Origin: Diphasiastrum complanatum
Taxonomy: Eukaryota > Streptophyta > Lycopodiopsida > Lycopodiales > Lycopodiaceae
Assembly: GCA_029204225.1 (NCBI GenBank)
Contig: CM055103.1
Location: 45,190,380 to 45,254,379, forward strand
Reading direction: 5' to 3'
DNA length: 64,000 nt
Shown here piece after piece: positions 45,746-57,600 of this stretch. The position numbers were made by a program, and so were the translations under genes. The notes beneath the pieces are model-generated. The model did not search any database. It saw only the letters and a program-made list of their open reading frames with translations, and had not been told where the DNA came from. Numbering within the stretch: position 1 is the first letter of the stretch; every line of letters starts with the position of its first letter.

Positions 45746-46450
45746 GTAAATGATTGACTGATTGATTGATTTATTTCATGTGTATAGTTTTGATATAATA
45801 AGATCAGATAGAGAAAATTGTTATCCATGATCAAATTGATTCGACATACATATGAATTGCTAGATTTTTCAATAAAAAGCTAGTTAGTAAAACTTTTAAT
45901 ACTCATGTGAGAATTGCAATGATGTCTTCAATGATTCAAAAAAAACTATAAACATATAATCATTTAGTGCCAAGAGATTTTGTGGTTGGATTGATTCAAG
46001 GTTCAATCTGGGGTAAATTCAACTATCACTATGATTTTAGAAAACTCCTTTCATTTTTCTCACTCATGGAATAATTATCATCTATGTTGGAATTATCTAG
46101 TGTATGTATTGGAGAATCATTGTCCCTTGTGTTTATAGAATCTTGGACTAATAGAACAATATTAGTTCTGATTGAATATGCGTGCAGAAATTATATGCGG
46201 AAGTAAGAGACAACTTAAGACAATTTAGACAATAAGAAACTATTGATCAAAAACAAATTTTTATAACTCTGAATCCGATTCATCAATATACATCTCTTGT
46301 TGTCTTATCTCACTGTTGTGTCTTTGATTGAGTGAGTTACAACGAGTAGTGCACATGTATTTATATTGCTACAGGACAAGTCTTTTGGTATTTTATTTAC
46401 AGGTCTTTTGTCCTTTCAATGTTGTAACAGTTGTTAAAATTATAGTACTA
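45746..46450. other. no gene recognised
   Basis: AT-rich and non-coding. The text around 46180-46440 resembles an LTR, but no partner or boundary is visible. Confidence 0.4.
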
Positions 46451-47133
46451 AGGACCATAAATGGATCTTTAAATGATCCACAAGGTTGATTGTGTGCTTG
46501 TTAAACAATTTATCAGATACTAGTCATCAGAAAACAAGATCTAGTTTAGCAGCTTGATAGAAAACAAGTAGAGACAATCAAAGCATTGATCAATAACTAT
46601 AATCCAACTCCACACCTACGGAAATAAGGCTGTAGTACGGCTTGTAGACAGTGTTTAGAATGTGCCAAATCTGGGTTTCATTGGAATCAAAAGCAATCAC
46701 CATACAATAAGAGGAAACTCGAGTTTCTCCTTGAGGCTCCAAAAAGTTTCTATCTTTTCACTATGAGAGCTTGGAATACATAACAAATTCAACTTCCTTC
46801 TTGAAGTTAGGTGGATTTCTAGCATGTAATAAGGAAGTTAACTCACCCTTCTTCCCCTAAAATGAAACCCTAGCCTAGATCCTAGACTTATGCTTGGTAG
46901 GTAGCTAGTTGGTCAAATTTTCACCTTAAACTTAGGTATAGGTCCTATAAAGTAGGGATGACCACCAAATAGACATAACCAACTCTCTTGAATTGACCTA
47001 ACCTACATTAGGAGTGGTTTGCCATGTGGCATCTTGGCCTCACATGTGTGGAATCCACTTATGTACAAAATTTATATTATACTACATAGTTTTTGATCAA
47101 GCTAGATTTGTCAATTTTTGGCAATTCTTCACA
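46450..47133 (-). mobile_element. Copia-C 3' LTR (left edge estimated)
   Basis: The right end is fixed by the purine tract on the minus strand (GAGGAGGAG, 47134-47142) followed by TGTGAAGAATTGCC. The same tract precedes the Copia-A 3' LTR at 54590, so the two elements are related. The LTR body is non-coding and contains CACATGTG at 47041-47048. The outer end is not visible. Confidence 0.6.
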
Positions 47134-47230
47134 CTCCTCCTCAAATTTAGCTTGATCTATTTACAACTCTCTTACTAGATGAATGAAAGATTTTAGAAGT
47201 ATCTAAAATGTCCAACTACAAACAAGAAAC
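47134..47230 (-). mobile_element. Copia-C internal 3' end with polypurine tract
   Basis: About 90 bases of host-element sequence between the Copia-C LTR and the TTTTG target duplication of Copia-B. No RNase H or RT coding text is present, so Copia-C had already lost it or never carried it. Confidence 0.6.
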
Positions 47231-47235
47231 TTTTG

Positions 47236-48309
47236 TGTTGGGAGAGAGAGAGAGAATGAATAAATGACGAACAAAACACGAACGAGAAACAAACTTGAAC
47301 ATGAAACGAACGAGTAGAAAACTCGAACAGAAAATGTTCGTGCACAGCGGAATGAGTTAAATGACTCTCTCCCTAAGCATGACTACGTCTATCAGAATGA
47401 ACAGAACAAATAGTGATTGAAATCACAGTCATTCTAGATTACGTAGCCAAACCTTTAAATGGACGAAGCACTAGAAGAATAATTTGTCGCGAATTGCAAG
47501 ACAAATTATTTGTCGCAATTGATTCGCGAAGAGCTAGACAGTGCTCGACTGATAATTAGTCACGAATTATTCGCGAAAGATAAGAATAAAAATTAGTCGT
47601 TTATTATCAGAAAGAGCAACTAGAACAATCAGACAGAAAGAAGAATAAGCATAGCAATATTGACAGATCTTAAATGCATAATAAATGAACTATGTCAGAT
47701 TAAGTATAGCAAGTATACAGATCAATAATGCGATAGAGCACAAGACAGTAGTGGACAAAACCGCGTGTCCTACAAAGCTTATTTTTGTCTATGATGAGGA
47801 ATGTAACCTCATTTTCTTATCTAGACTTATGTTGCTCTTCTAGCATTACACTACTTCATCGTCATTGTCAAATACACAAATGGTATCTACTATATACGAG
47901 ATATTACAGGTGTGCAGATATGAAAGTACAGAGTGGATGTGCTGTCTGTAGGAGATCGTGGGTGGCTGCAGTCATTGTTCAATCTGTTAGTGTAGCAGCA
48001 AAGGATGAGCGTGGAAAAGGGTGTGACGTCAGGTGAACGTTCGTGATGATGCAAGAGTGCGTCACTCTTATGAATGGCCTTACAATAAGATCTGTAGGGG
48101 CACTTTGTCATTTTGTGAGGTAGTGTCCCCCTTTCGCTTGTCACCATGACTTGTGTAAGAACACGGTGTCGCGATTCATTCGCCTTTTATTCGTCTGTGC
48201 AAATTTGCATGTAAAAATACAGACTACGTGACAACATTAGAAAATATATAGTATGAATGGAGGCAGATTAAAATTGAAATTTAGGAGAGTGGAAGGAGTA
48301 AATCCGACA
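47236..48309 (-). repeat. Copia-B 3' LTR
   Basis: TGTTGGGAGAGAG to ...AATCCGACA (1074 bp). It aligns along its whole length with the right LTR. The polypurine tract TTAAGGGGGGG sits immediately before its minus-strand start. Confidence 0.95.
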
Positions 48310-48345
48310 CCCCCCCTTAATCTGGATTCGTGAATGCCTTGATCT

Positions 48346-51300
48346 TCAGACTGAGCAATGCACAAAATCTATTGTTCGCATTAACACTAAGTGCTTTCTG
48401 AAAATATCAGCAACCATGTCCTGCGTTTTGCAGTACATTAAGCTCATCTCTCTGTCGAGAACCTTGCCCCTAATGTAGTGATATCTTATCTCAATGTGCT
48501 TACTCCTAGAATGAAATCTAGGGTTGGCTAATAGAACAATAGCACTTTGATTATCACAAAACAAGATTATAGGCCTGTGCTGGTACAGATTGATGTCTGA
48601 CAGCAAATTTCTCAACCAAAATGCTTCCTTAATAGATTGAAAAGCAGCAATGTATTCTGCTTCAGTAGAAGAAAGTGCGATAGAGGTTTGCTTACAACTG
48701 TTCCATGAAATAGGGCCGCCATTGAAGAAGAATGTAAATCCATATGTGGATTTACGATGGTCTACATCTACTCCCCAGCTTGCATCAAAATATTCACTGA
48801 GTTGATGAAGATTGTCATAGCTGACATCTCCATAGCAGATGCACTGTTCCTTGGTAGCTCGAATGTATCTCATGACTCGAATAAGAGCCTTCCAATGGGT
48901 AATTCCAGGATTAGCCATGTACTGGCGGAGTGAGCTGACAGCAAAAGAGATGTATGGTCTTGTACAGACCATTGCGTACATGAGAGATCCGAGTATCGAT
49001 CGATATGGGTATTCTCATCTGCTCCTCTTCTTGCTTGGTCTAAGGACATTGGTCCTTTGACAAATGCATGCCTGGATCCATTGGTGAGTGAGCTAATTTA
49101 CAATTCATCAAATTGTATCTGTTAAGAACATTATGAAGATACCTTTGTTGAGTGATGTAAATCAGTCAATTTGCTTTGTCTCTGTGATTTGAATTCCAAG
49201 ACAGAAGTGAGCTTCGTCCAGATCAGTCATGTCGAATTCTGAGAACAGCATCTGTTTCGAATCCTTGACCATATTGGCATTGTTACTGAAGAGCAACGTA
49301 TCATCAACATACAAGATGATGATAATGAAGGATTGTTGTACTGACTTTGAATAAACGTTGCAATCAACAGTGCTTGGTTTAAATCCTTGTTCAATGAGGA
49401 ATGTGTTGATCCTCTGAAATCAAGCTCTCGCTGACTATTTCAAGCCATACAATGCTTTATGGAGTTTACAGGCATGATTCTTCATGCCTTCCAAAACGTA
49501 TTCTTTGGGTTGGATCATGTAGATGTCTTCTTGTATAACTCCATTCAGATAAGTTGTTTGTCCATCGAACTGATGTACTTCAGGGTCGGCAGCTGCAGCA
49601 TAAGATAGGAGCATTCGAATTGATGAATGTTTGACAACTGTACTGAAAGTCTCACTGTAGTCGACATTTGGGATCTGGGTGAATCCTCGTGCTACCAACC
49701 TTGCCTTCCTTCGATCAATTGCTCCGTTGGCATTGTATTTGATCTTAAAGATCCATTTGCAATCAATAATATTACAGCCAATAGGAGCTTCGACTAATGA
49801 CCATGTATGATTCTTGATCAGACAAGAATACTCTCTGTCCATAGCTTCTCTATAGAGATCAGAGTCTGGTTGGCTAAGTGCCTCTTCGACTGTCATCGGT
49901 TCCTGTATTAAAAGACATGCAGACTCAGAAATATACCTTGTGGGCTGTGTGAACACTCGGCTTGATCTTTTGGGAAGATTCGATTGATGAACCACTCCTG
50001 GGACTTGTTGCTGGGTAGCAACATCTTCGTCTGATTCATTGTCTCGAAGTGGGGTGACGATAGATATGCTTGAGTCAGAGGCTCGAACTGTCGTGTTAAT
50101 GGTAGGCGATGAAGATTCTTCTTGAGTAACTTCCTTGCCTTTGAGGTTGACGAACTCATCCTCGATAAAGACTGTATCCCGGCTATACAAAATTTGCTGG
50201 ATATCAGGATCGTACAGCTTGTAGGTGTTATAAGACAAGGTATATCCAATCAGGATGGTCTTGAGACCTTGGAAGTCCAATTTCTTCCCTGTTTCTTTTG
50301 GGATCTGCGCATAGGCAATGCACCCAAACACTTTTAGGTTCTCAAAGAGGCTTAAAGCTTGTCCACACCTCATGGGGTGTCTTGTCTGAGAGAGCTTTGG
50401 TCGAACATCTATTGCATGTAAGTTGTAGTGGAAATAGCTTCAGCCCAGAACTTCTTGGGCAACGATGCATACACTAGCATACACTTAGCAGATTCGACCA
50501 GAGTTTGGTTCTTCCTCTCAACTAAGCCATTAGACTGAGAACTGTAAAGAGTGATGAATTGCTGCTCAATGCCTTGGCTTTGACAGTACTCCTTGAACTC
50601 GGCAGAGATATATTCTCCACCGTTGTTTGATCTCAAGGTCTTAATCATCCTTCCAGTCTCCTTTTTTGCATGCTCCTTGAAGATTCTAAAGAAGTTGAAG
50701 GCTTATGATTTCTTCTTTATGAAATACACCATCGTTCTTCTTGAAAATTCATCAATAAAGGTTATAAAATACTTGGCATCCTTTAACAAAGGATTTTTCA
50801 TCGAGCCATAGATATCTGAATGTACAACATCTAGCAATCCTCTAGCAACATGCTGATGGCTTGATTTAAATGGCTTCCTAGTCTGTTTAACAACTAGACA
50901 GTCTTGACAGACAGGTAGCTCGACTGTTTCACAAGGATAGTTGACATCAAGAACAATAGATTGTCTAGACATTCGTTGTACAGCAGCATAATTTAAATGA
51001 CCAAGTCTATAATGCCAAAGTAAACCTTTATTTGATTGAATTGAAGTACTGAGAGCCTGACTAGAGGTAGAAAAGAAATGACTTAATTTATACAAGTATC
51101 CATGTCTCTTTTCGAGTGCTAGGATCTTGCCTGTCCTATCAACCACTTTACATTGATTCCATTCAAATTCTACTCTGTGTCCTAGATCTGTGATTCTGCT
51201 TATAGAGAGCAGATTGGTGGATAACTTAGGTACATACAAAACTTTGGAGAGTAGCTTAGATTGATCATTTTGCAAAGCATAATCTTACAGTGCCTTCACC

Positions 51301-52322
51301 TTTAATAGCTTGTGTGCTATTGTCGCCAAGGTGGACGAATTTTTGGGTACTGTAAGGTGTATAGGACTCAAAACAGCCTATTAGGCTAGTCATGTGCTGA
51401 GTGGCTCCAGAGTCCAGGAACTAGGAACTGTCACCAGATGCTCCTTGATGGTTGGTCATGAAGGCATCATGATTTGCTTCTTGAATTGGCTGTGGAGCTT
51501 CTACAGCTGCATTTGTCACTTGATTCGACTGTCCTTTGCTGTTGTTCTTCGCTTGAAGTATTTGGCAGTCTTGAATTTCGTGGTTGTTTCATTTGCAGTA
51601 TTTACAAAATAGCTTCTTCTTTGTCTGCAGATTCGACTGTTCCTTGTGCTGAGCTGGTTTCTAGTCTGGCTTTGATGGCTTTGGGCCTTTCTTCTTCTTA
51701 TGCTTTGTTGTGCCCTTGTTGGTGTACAAGGCATGAGAATCAGCTGAGAAACTTGAGGCTTCATTCCTTCGCGTGTCTTCCTTCAATAACATAGTCGTGA
51801 CTCTCGAAAGAGTCAATTCTGGATGAGTCATGATGATCATCACCCAGCTGTCATAAGAACTTGGCAAGCTTGTAGGCAGTTGCATCACTGCATCTTGATC
51901 GTCTATGACAGATTCGATAGCGGCCATTTCTCTTAGTAGGTTCTTGAATTGATTAATGTGATTCTGAAGAGAATCACCATTCGTCATCTTGAGAGAGTAG
52001 AATTTCTTCCTGAGATGTAGCTTAGAAGCACTTTGTATAGCGTGCTCAAGATGTCCCAGACATCTTTCGATGTTTGAGCCTCGAATACATGGCCGATTTG
52101 TGTATCCGTGATGTTGAGGATAATCAGTGCGAAAGCCTTTCCATCCTTCAGCTTCCATCTGGCGATTGCTGCGTCGTCTGCTTCGGGTTTCCCTTCTGCA
52201 CCTGTAACAACGTCATACAATTCCTTTGCCATTAGTACAGTTTTCATCTTAAATTTCCACAGATGGTAATTGGCTCCATCGAGCTTGTCCATGAGAGGAC
52301 TGGCTTTCCCTTGGGAATCCAT
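48346..52322 (-). pseudogene. Copia-B gag-pol relic
   Basis: Gag starts at 52322 (MDSQGKASPLMDKLDGANYHLWKF) and changes frame before 52000. The CCHC knuckle FCKYCK.NNHEIQDC holds a stop. Protease (LDSGATQHMTS) and the integrase finger (LWHYRLGHLNYA, CQDCLVVKQTRKPF) follow, then the integrase core: HSDIYG, then LRSNNGGEY, with Asn at the second catalytic position, and NGLVERKNQT. RT is readable (CKWIFKIKYNANGAIDRRKAR, YSETFSTVVKHSSIRM, TYLNGVIQEDIYM, YGLK). RNase H carries SSTEAEYIAA, FCDNQSAIVLL, SKHIEIRYHYIRG and VADIFRKHL. Copia-B shares no close sequence with Copia-A or Copia-D and forms a separate family with the copy at 62.5 kb. Confidence 0.9.
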
Positions 52323-52467
52323 GTGGAAGAATTAGTCTAAGTGATAGGCGAAACTATCAATGACTTAAGCATGAAAATCTGATACTGGAAAAATATAGAA
52401 CAAGAAGACAATTACTCTATCGGCTAGTAGAGTCTTGTACTATGGAAGCTAATCAAGCTATGAACAT

Positions 52468-52480
52468 GGCTCTAATACCA
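52468..52480 (-). other. Copia-B primer binding site
   Basis: The minus strand reads TGGTATTAGAGCC directly inside the 5' LTR: the initiator tRNA-Met site with one change. Confidence 0.85.
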
Positions 52481-53568
52481 TGTTGGGAGAGAGAGAACGA
52501 ATAAATGACGAACAAAACGCAAACGAGAAACGAACTCGAACAAGAAACAAACGAGTAGCGAACTCGAACAAAAAATGTTTGTGCGCAACGAAATAAGTTA
52601 AATGACTCTCTCTCTCTAAGCATGACTACGCCTATCAGAATGAACTAAACAAATAGTGATTGAAATCACGGTCATTCTAGATTACGTAGCCAAACCTTCA
52701 AATGGATGAAGCACTAGAAGAATAATTTGTCACGAATTGCAAGACAAACTATTTGTCGCGAATGATTCGCGAAGAGCTAGACAGTGCTCGACTGATAAGT
52801 AGTCGCGAATTATTCGCGGAAGATAAGAATAAAAATTAATCATTTATTATCAGAATGAACAGCTGGAACAATCTGACAGAAAGAAGAATAAGCATAGCAA
52901 TATTGACAGATCTTAAATGCATAATAAATGAACTATGTCAGATTAAGTATAGCAAGTATACAGATCAATAATGCGATAGAGGACAAGACAGTAGCGGACA
53001 AAACCGCGTGTCCTACAAAGCTTATTTCTGTCTGTGATGAGGAATGTAATCTTGTATTCTTATCTAGACTTATGTTGTTCTTCTAGCATTACACTACTTC
53101 ATCGGCATTGCCAAATACACAGATGGTATCTACTATATACAAGATATTATAGGTGTGCAGATATGAAAGTACAGAGTGGATGTGCTGTCTGTAGGAGATC
53201 GTGGGTGGCTGCAGTCATTCTTCAATCTGTTAGCGCAGCTGCAAAGGATGAGCGTGGAAAAGGGTGTAACGTCAGGTGAACGTTCGTGACGATGCAAGAG
53301 TGCGTCACTCTTACGAATGGCCTTAGGATAAGATCTACAGGGTGCCTTAGCTTTTAGGGCACTTTTCCATTCTGTGAGGTAGTGTCCCCCTTTCGCCTGT
53401 CACCATGACCTGTGTAAGAACGCAGTGTCACGATTCATTCGCCTTTTATTTGTCTGTGCGAATTTGCATGTAAAAATGCAGACTGTGTGACAACGTTAGA
53501 AAATATACAGCATGAATGGAGGCAGATTAAAATTGGGATTTAGGAGAGTGGAAGGAGTAAATCCAACA
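52481..53568 (-). repeat. Copia-B 5' LTR
   Basis: TGTTGGGAGAGAG to ...AATCCAACA, 1088 bp, partner of 47236-48309. Differences are concentrated in the first 250 bases. The central part is about 95% identical. Confidence 0.95.
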
Positions 53569-53573
53569 TTTTG

Positions 53574-53902
53574 AGACTCCAATAGAGAATGATGTTTATG
53601 AAGGGTCTTTCACCACCTCTTTAAGGATCCCTTACAAGATGTTCCATAAATGTGTCATGTAGCACACTTCAAAAACTATACATCATGCCAAGCCATGGAT
53701 TCCAAGGCATTTTGTGCACTTGAAGATACATCAATTAAACTATTAAGTGCATACACAATGTTGCCAAAGATTGTTTGCCTTGCTTGATCCATATGATTGA
53801 GCCTATATGGCTTCATCTTGATACTCAAGATTTTTCTTGGAGTCCTCGGGTCTTGAGCTTGCTCTTCCACTTGACTTGACTCCAAACTATCAATGAACTG
53901 AA
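53574..53902 (-). pseudogene. Copia-C linker region between two insertions
   Basis: The minus strand reads EQAQDPRTPRKILSIKMKPY, then LNHMDQARQ, YALNSLIDVSSSAQNALESM. This corresponds to the integrase-RT linker of Copia-A (EEQAPNPPITPRRSSRAKVE ... SYALSSFEEPSNVEDALNSK). It is the middle piece of Copia-C, bounded by the Copia-B duplication on the left and the Copia-A duplication on the right. RT does not follow. Confidence 0.75.
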
Positions 53903-53907
53903 TAAAG

Positions 53908-54589
53908 TGTAAAAATTAGAGCAAATAAGGATCCTAAAACACTTGAAATGATGAGGGAAACAACAGATTGTGATTTCATAAGATTAGCACAAGTTGAACC
54001 ATCAAAATCCATCAAAAATCTATGCTTGAACCTCACTAAATGGCCCAAATCCTTGAAGAAGGCTTCACACGTGTGAAAGTACGGCATCCCACAGTCTGAG
54101 TACTGTACACCAGACCTACATTCAATCCTATAATCATTAGTAATCACAAGTACTCAAACAATTATAGACATAGAGAGCAATTGCACCATTATGAGAGAAA
54201 AAACATGAAATTGCTTGATTGATTTTGGTGAGATATCATCACCTATATATACATGATCCATCACGGTTTTGGGCAGGTATGAGTAGCCCTAAACCTATCC
54301 CTAATGCTAATTTTGGTGGATCTTTCATCCCTACCAAGTTAAGGTTGGAATCTTGGAGATCCCTCAACAATGCAAAAACTACCAAAAATAGCTCCTATTT
54401 TTTCTCCCTTGTATCTAAGCATAATTTGGACTCATTCCAAAGGTTCTAACACTTAGGTCTACTTGAGAACATCCTTATGAATGGAATCCTATGCTATTTC
54501 GCACGTGTGACAAGCCACATCATGACCATCTAACTATTTACAAGTCATATGACCAAAACTAGTCAAGCTAGAATTGTGAATTTTTAACA
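53908..54589 (-). repeat. Copia-A 3' LTR
   Basis: TGTAAAAATTAGAGC to ...TTTTTAACA, 682 bp. It contains the palindrome TTCACACGTGTGAA at 54064-54077. It is 7 bp longer than its partner near the right end (CATATGACC block). Confidence 0.97.
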
Positions 54590-54600
54590 CTCCTCCTCAC
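54590..54600 (-). other. Copia-A polypurine tract
   Basis: The minus strand reads GTGAGGAGGAG directly before the 3' LTR. The stop codon of the polyprotein is only four bases upstream. Confidence 0.9.
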
Positions 54601-54603
54601 TAT

Positions 54604-57600
54604 CTAGCTTGGTTCAATCATTGCTTTACTAATCACTCCAAGTGATGATCTGAACTTCATAAAAGGTGTCTTTTGAAGTGGTTTAGTAAGTAGATCAGCT
54701 ACACATTCATTGCTTGAAACATGCTCCAAAGCAATCTCCTTGGCTTGCACCATTTCTCTCACAAAGTGATGGCATATCTCAATGTGCTTAGATCTTGCAT
54801 GGAAGATTGGGTTAGATGCAAGGTGTTGGGCTGATATATTGTCATTGTAGATGATTGGTTCCTCCTCTGAATCCATGATCTTTAGTTCCCCTAATCTCTT
54901 GATCCAAAGTACCTCCTTTGTAGTGGTTGTCAAAGCTTTGTACTCGGCCTCGGTTGAATATAGAGATATAGTTTCTTGCTTTTTTGAAAGCCATGAAACC
55001 ACACCTTCTCCTATGAAAGTTGAATAGGCACTTGTTGATTTCCTATCCCTCTTGTCCCCTACAAAATCTGAATCACTATATGCATGAAGGTTAATCACAT
55101 CTCCTCTATATAGAATCCCAAAATCCAATGTACCCGAGATGTATCTTAGAATCCTCTTAGCCTTTTTCCAATGGATATTCAATGGCTTTTGCATGGATTG
55201 GCTCAACCTACATACACTAAAGCTAAGATCTGGTCTAGTTATAGTGATCCACATTAAGGGACCTATAAGTTGTCTAAACAAAGTGATGTCCATAAAGGAT
55301 CTTTCATTATCTTCATTTGGCACTTTTACATCTTGCTCCATTGGTGTGTCAACACTTTTGCATACTTCCATCTTAAACTTCTTCAAAAGACTTTGAGCAT
55401 AGTTTACTTGACTTATAAAGATAAAATCAGACCCTCTAAGTACTTCTATGCCTAAGATGAAGTGAAGACACCCTAGATCTACCATCTTGAACTCTAAGGA
55501 TAGATCTATCTTGATTTTTTCGATACCATCAACACTATTTCCACTAATGATGATGTCATCTACATAAATGAGTAAAAGTACAATACCAACATCATCAAAC
55601 TTAATGTAAAGAGTGGGATCATATTCACTTTGAACAAAAGAAAGTGAAATAAGATAGCAATGTAGTCTTGAATTCCAAGATCTCGAGGCTTGCTTCAAGC
55701 CATAGATGCTTCTTTGGAGATGGCATACTTTGTTCTCCATTCCATGCTTGATGAACCCTTGTGGCTGCTCCATATAGATATCCTCTTCCAAAAAACCATT
55801 CAAGAAAGCATTAGAGACATCCATTTGACATAGAATCCATCCAAAATGTGATGCAAGTGCAATGATTAGCCTTATTGTGACCATCTTGGCCACGGGTGCA
55901 AAAGTTTCATCATAGTCTATCCCTCTCTCTTGAGCATAACCTTTTGCAACTAATCTTGCTTTATGTTTGTTAACACTCCCATTTGCATTCAACTTAAGCT
56001 TGAAGACCCACTTGCATCCTATTACATTCCTTTGAGGTCTCTCAACAAGCAACCAAGTTTCATTCTCAATCAAGGCATCATACTCATCCAACATAGCTTT
56101 ATACCATTCTTTGGAGTTCAATGCATCTTCAACATTAGATGGTTCTTCAAAACTAGATAAAGCATAAGAAGTGGATGAGATACCCTCAACTTGTTGTCCT
56201 TTGCCTTGATATGTGAGCCTTGATGGCTCCACTTTTGCCCTTGAAGATCTCCTTGGTGTGATAGGTGGGTTTGGTGCTTGCTCCTCCATGAGCTGCTCCT
56301 CAAAACCAAGATCTTGCTCCTCGGCCATCTTCTTCTTGATTGTTGGAGCACTTGAGCCTTCTTCAAGCATATGCATATGATGTTCATCAAAGATGACATC
56401 CCTTGAAACAACAAATTTGTTCAAGGATGGGAGATAGACTTTGTAGCCCTTGCTTGAGCTTGCATATCCAAGCATGATCTCTCTTGTGGAAGATAGATCC
56501 TCCTTGGTTCTTGTTTCCAATGGCACATGCACATAGCATATACACCCAAAAACTTTCAAGTGATTAAGATTGGGTTTCTTTCCATACAACATCTCATAAG
56601 GAGTTTTGCCTTCAATTGCTTTGCAAGGCACCCTATTCATCAAGTAGTTTGCACATACAAGAGACTCGCCCCAAAAGGATTTGGGCAAACAATCATCTAA
56701 TCTTAAAGCCTTAGAACATTCACATAATGTTCTATTCCTTCTTTCAGCAACTCCATTTTGTTGAGGAGTGTAAGGACAAGAAGTCTCTTTCTTGATCTCT
56801 TCCTCCTCACAAAAGGCCTTGAACTCATTGGAGATGAATTCTCCACCATTCTCACTTCTAAGAATCTTGATGCTATGATTATGATGCTTTTCCACAAACA
56901 ACTTGAACTTTAAAAAAGTATCAAATACTTGAGACTTGAAGGAAAGTAAGAACACCCAACAATATCTTGAGTAGTCATCAATGAAGGTTAAAAACATGGA
57001 TGAACCTCCATTAGATTTGGTGCTAGCAATGTGCACATCCGAGTGTATGAGTTCAAGAGGATGAGATGACTTTGTGATGGAGTTAGGAAATACCTTCTTA
57101 TGTGCCTTGGATAAGGCACAAGCTTCACAAACCTTGTCTTCCTTCCCAATAGACCTTGGTAGGCCTAAAGCATACTCCTCCTTGATCATAGCCTCCATGG
57201 AACCCGAGTTGACATGTCCAAGTCTTTTGTGCCATAAAGTAAAAGTAGATATCTTGCTCTTCTCGGCCAACATGACAGCATTAGTATCCACAAATGCATC
57301 CAACTTATAAAGTTTGCCAAGTCTAGTGCCCTTAGCCACTATCTTACCCTTCTTCTTGATGAAACATTCATTTGAAGCAAAGTCAACATTGAAACCATTG
57401 TCTATCATTTGGCCAACACTTAGTAGATTCTTTGTTATTCTAGGAATGTACAAAACACCTTCTATGTTGATCTTTTTGGAAGATCCTATGCAAAGGGGAA
57501 TGCTACCAACTCCTTCAATCTTACAAGCTTCATCATTTGCTATATAGATAGACTTTATAGGTCCATCATAAGATAAGAGAGAAGAGAAAAACTCCCTTTT

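Larger units (their letters stand above)
47236..53568 (-). mobile_element. Copia-B, complete in structure, coding dead
   Basis: LTRs at both ends, PBS and PPT are present and the 5-bp duplication TTTTG flanks it (47231-47235 and 53569-53573). The element is 6.33 kb and reads leftward. It is inserted inside Copia-C, whose sequence continues on both sides. Frameshifts and stops break the polyprotein throughout. LTR divergence is about 5-7% by eye, more than Copia-A. Confidence 0.95.

Noticed and set aside
45481-45834. Frames with Tyr-Ile repeats across the AT tract
   Set aside because: AT microsatellite artefact inside and beside an LTR.
47785-48036. Cys-rich 83-codon plus frame, repeated at 53034-53279
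   Set aside because: Both copies lie at the same place in the Copia-B LTR pair, so the repetition comes from the LTR and the frame is antisense to the element.
55139-57547. Several 60-98-codon frames inside the Copia-A polyprotein
   Set aside because: They are antisense or out-of-frame shadows of the 1321-codon frame.
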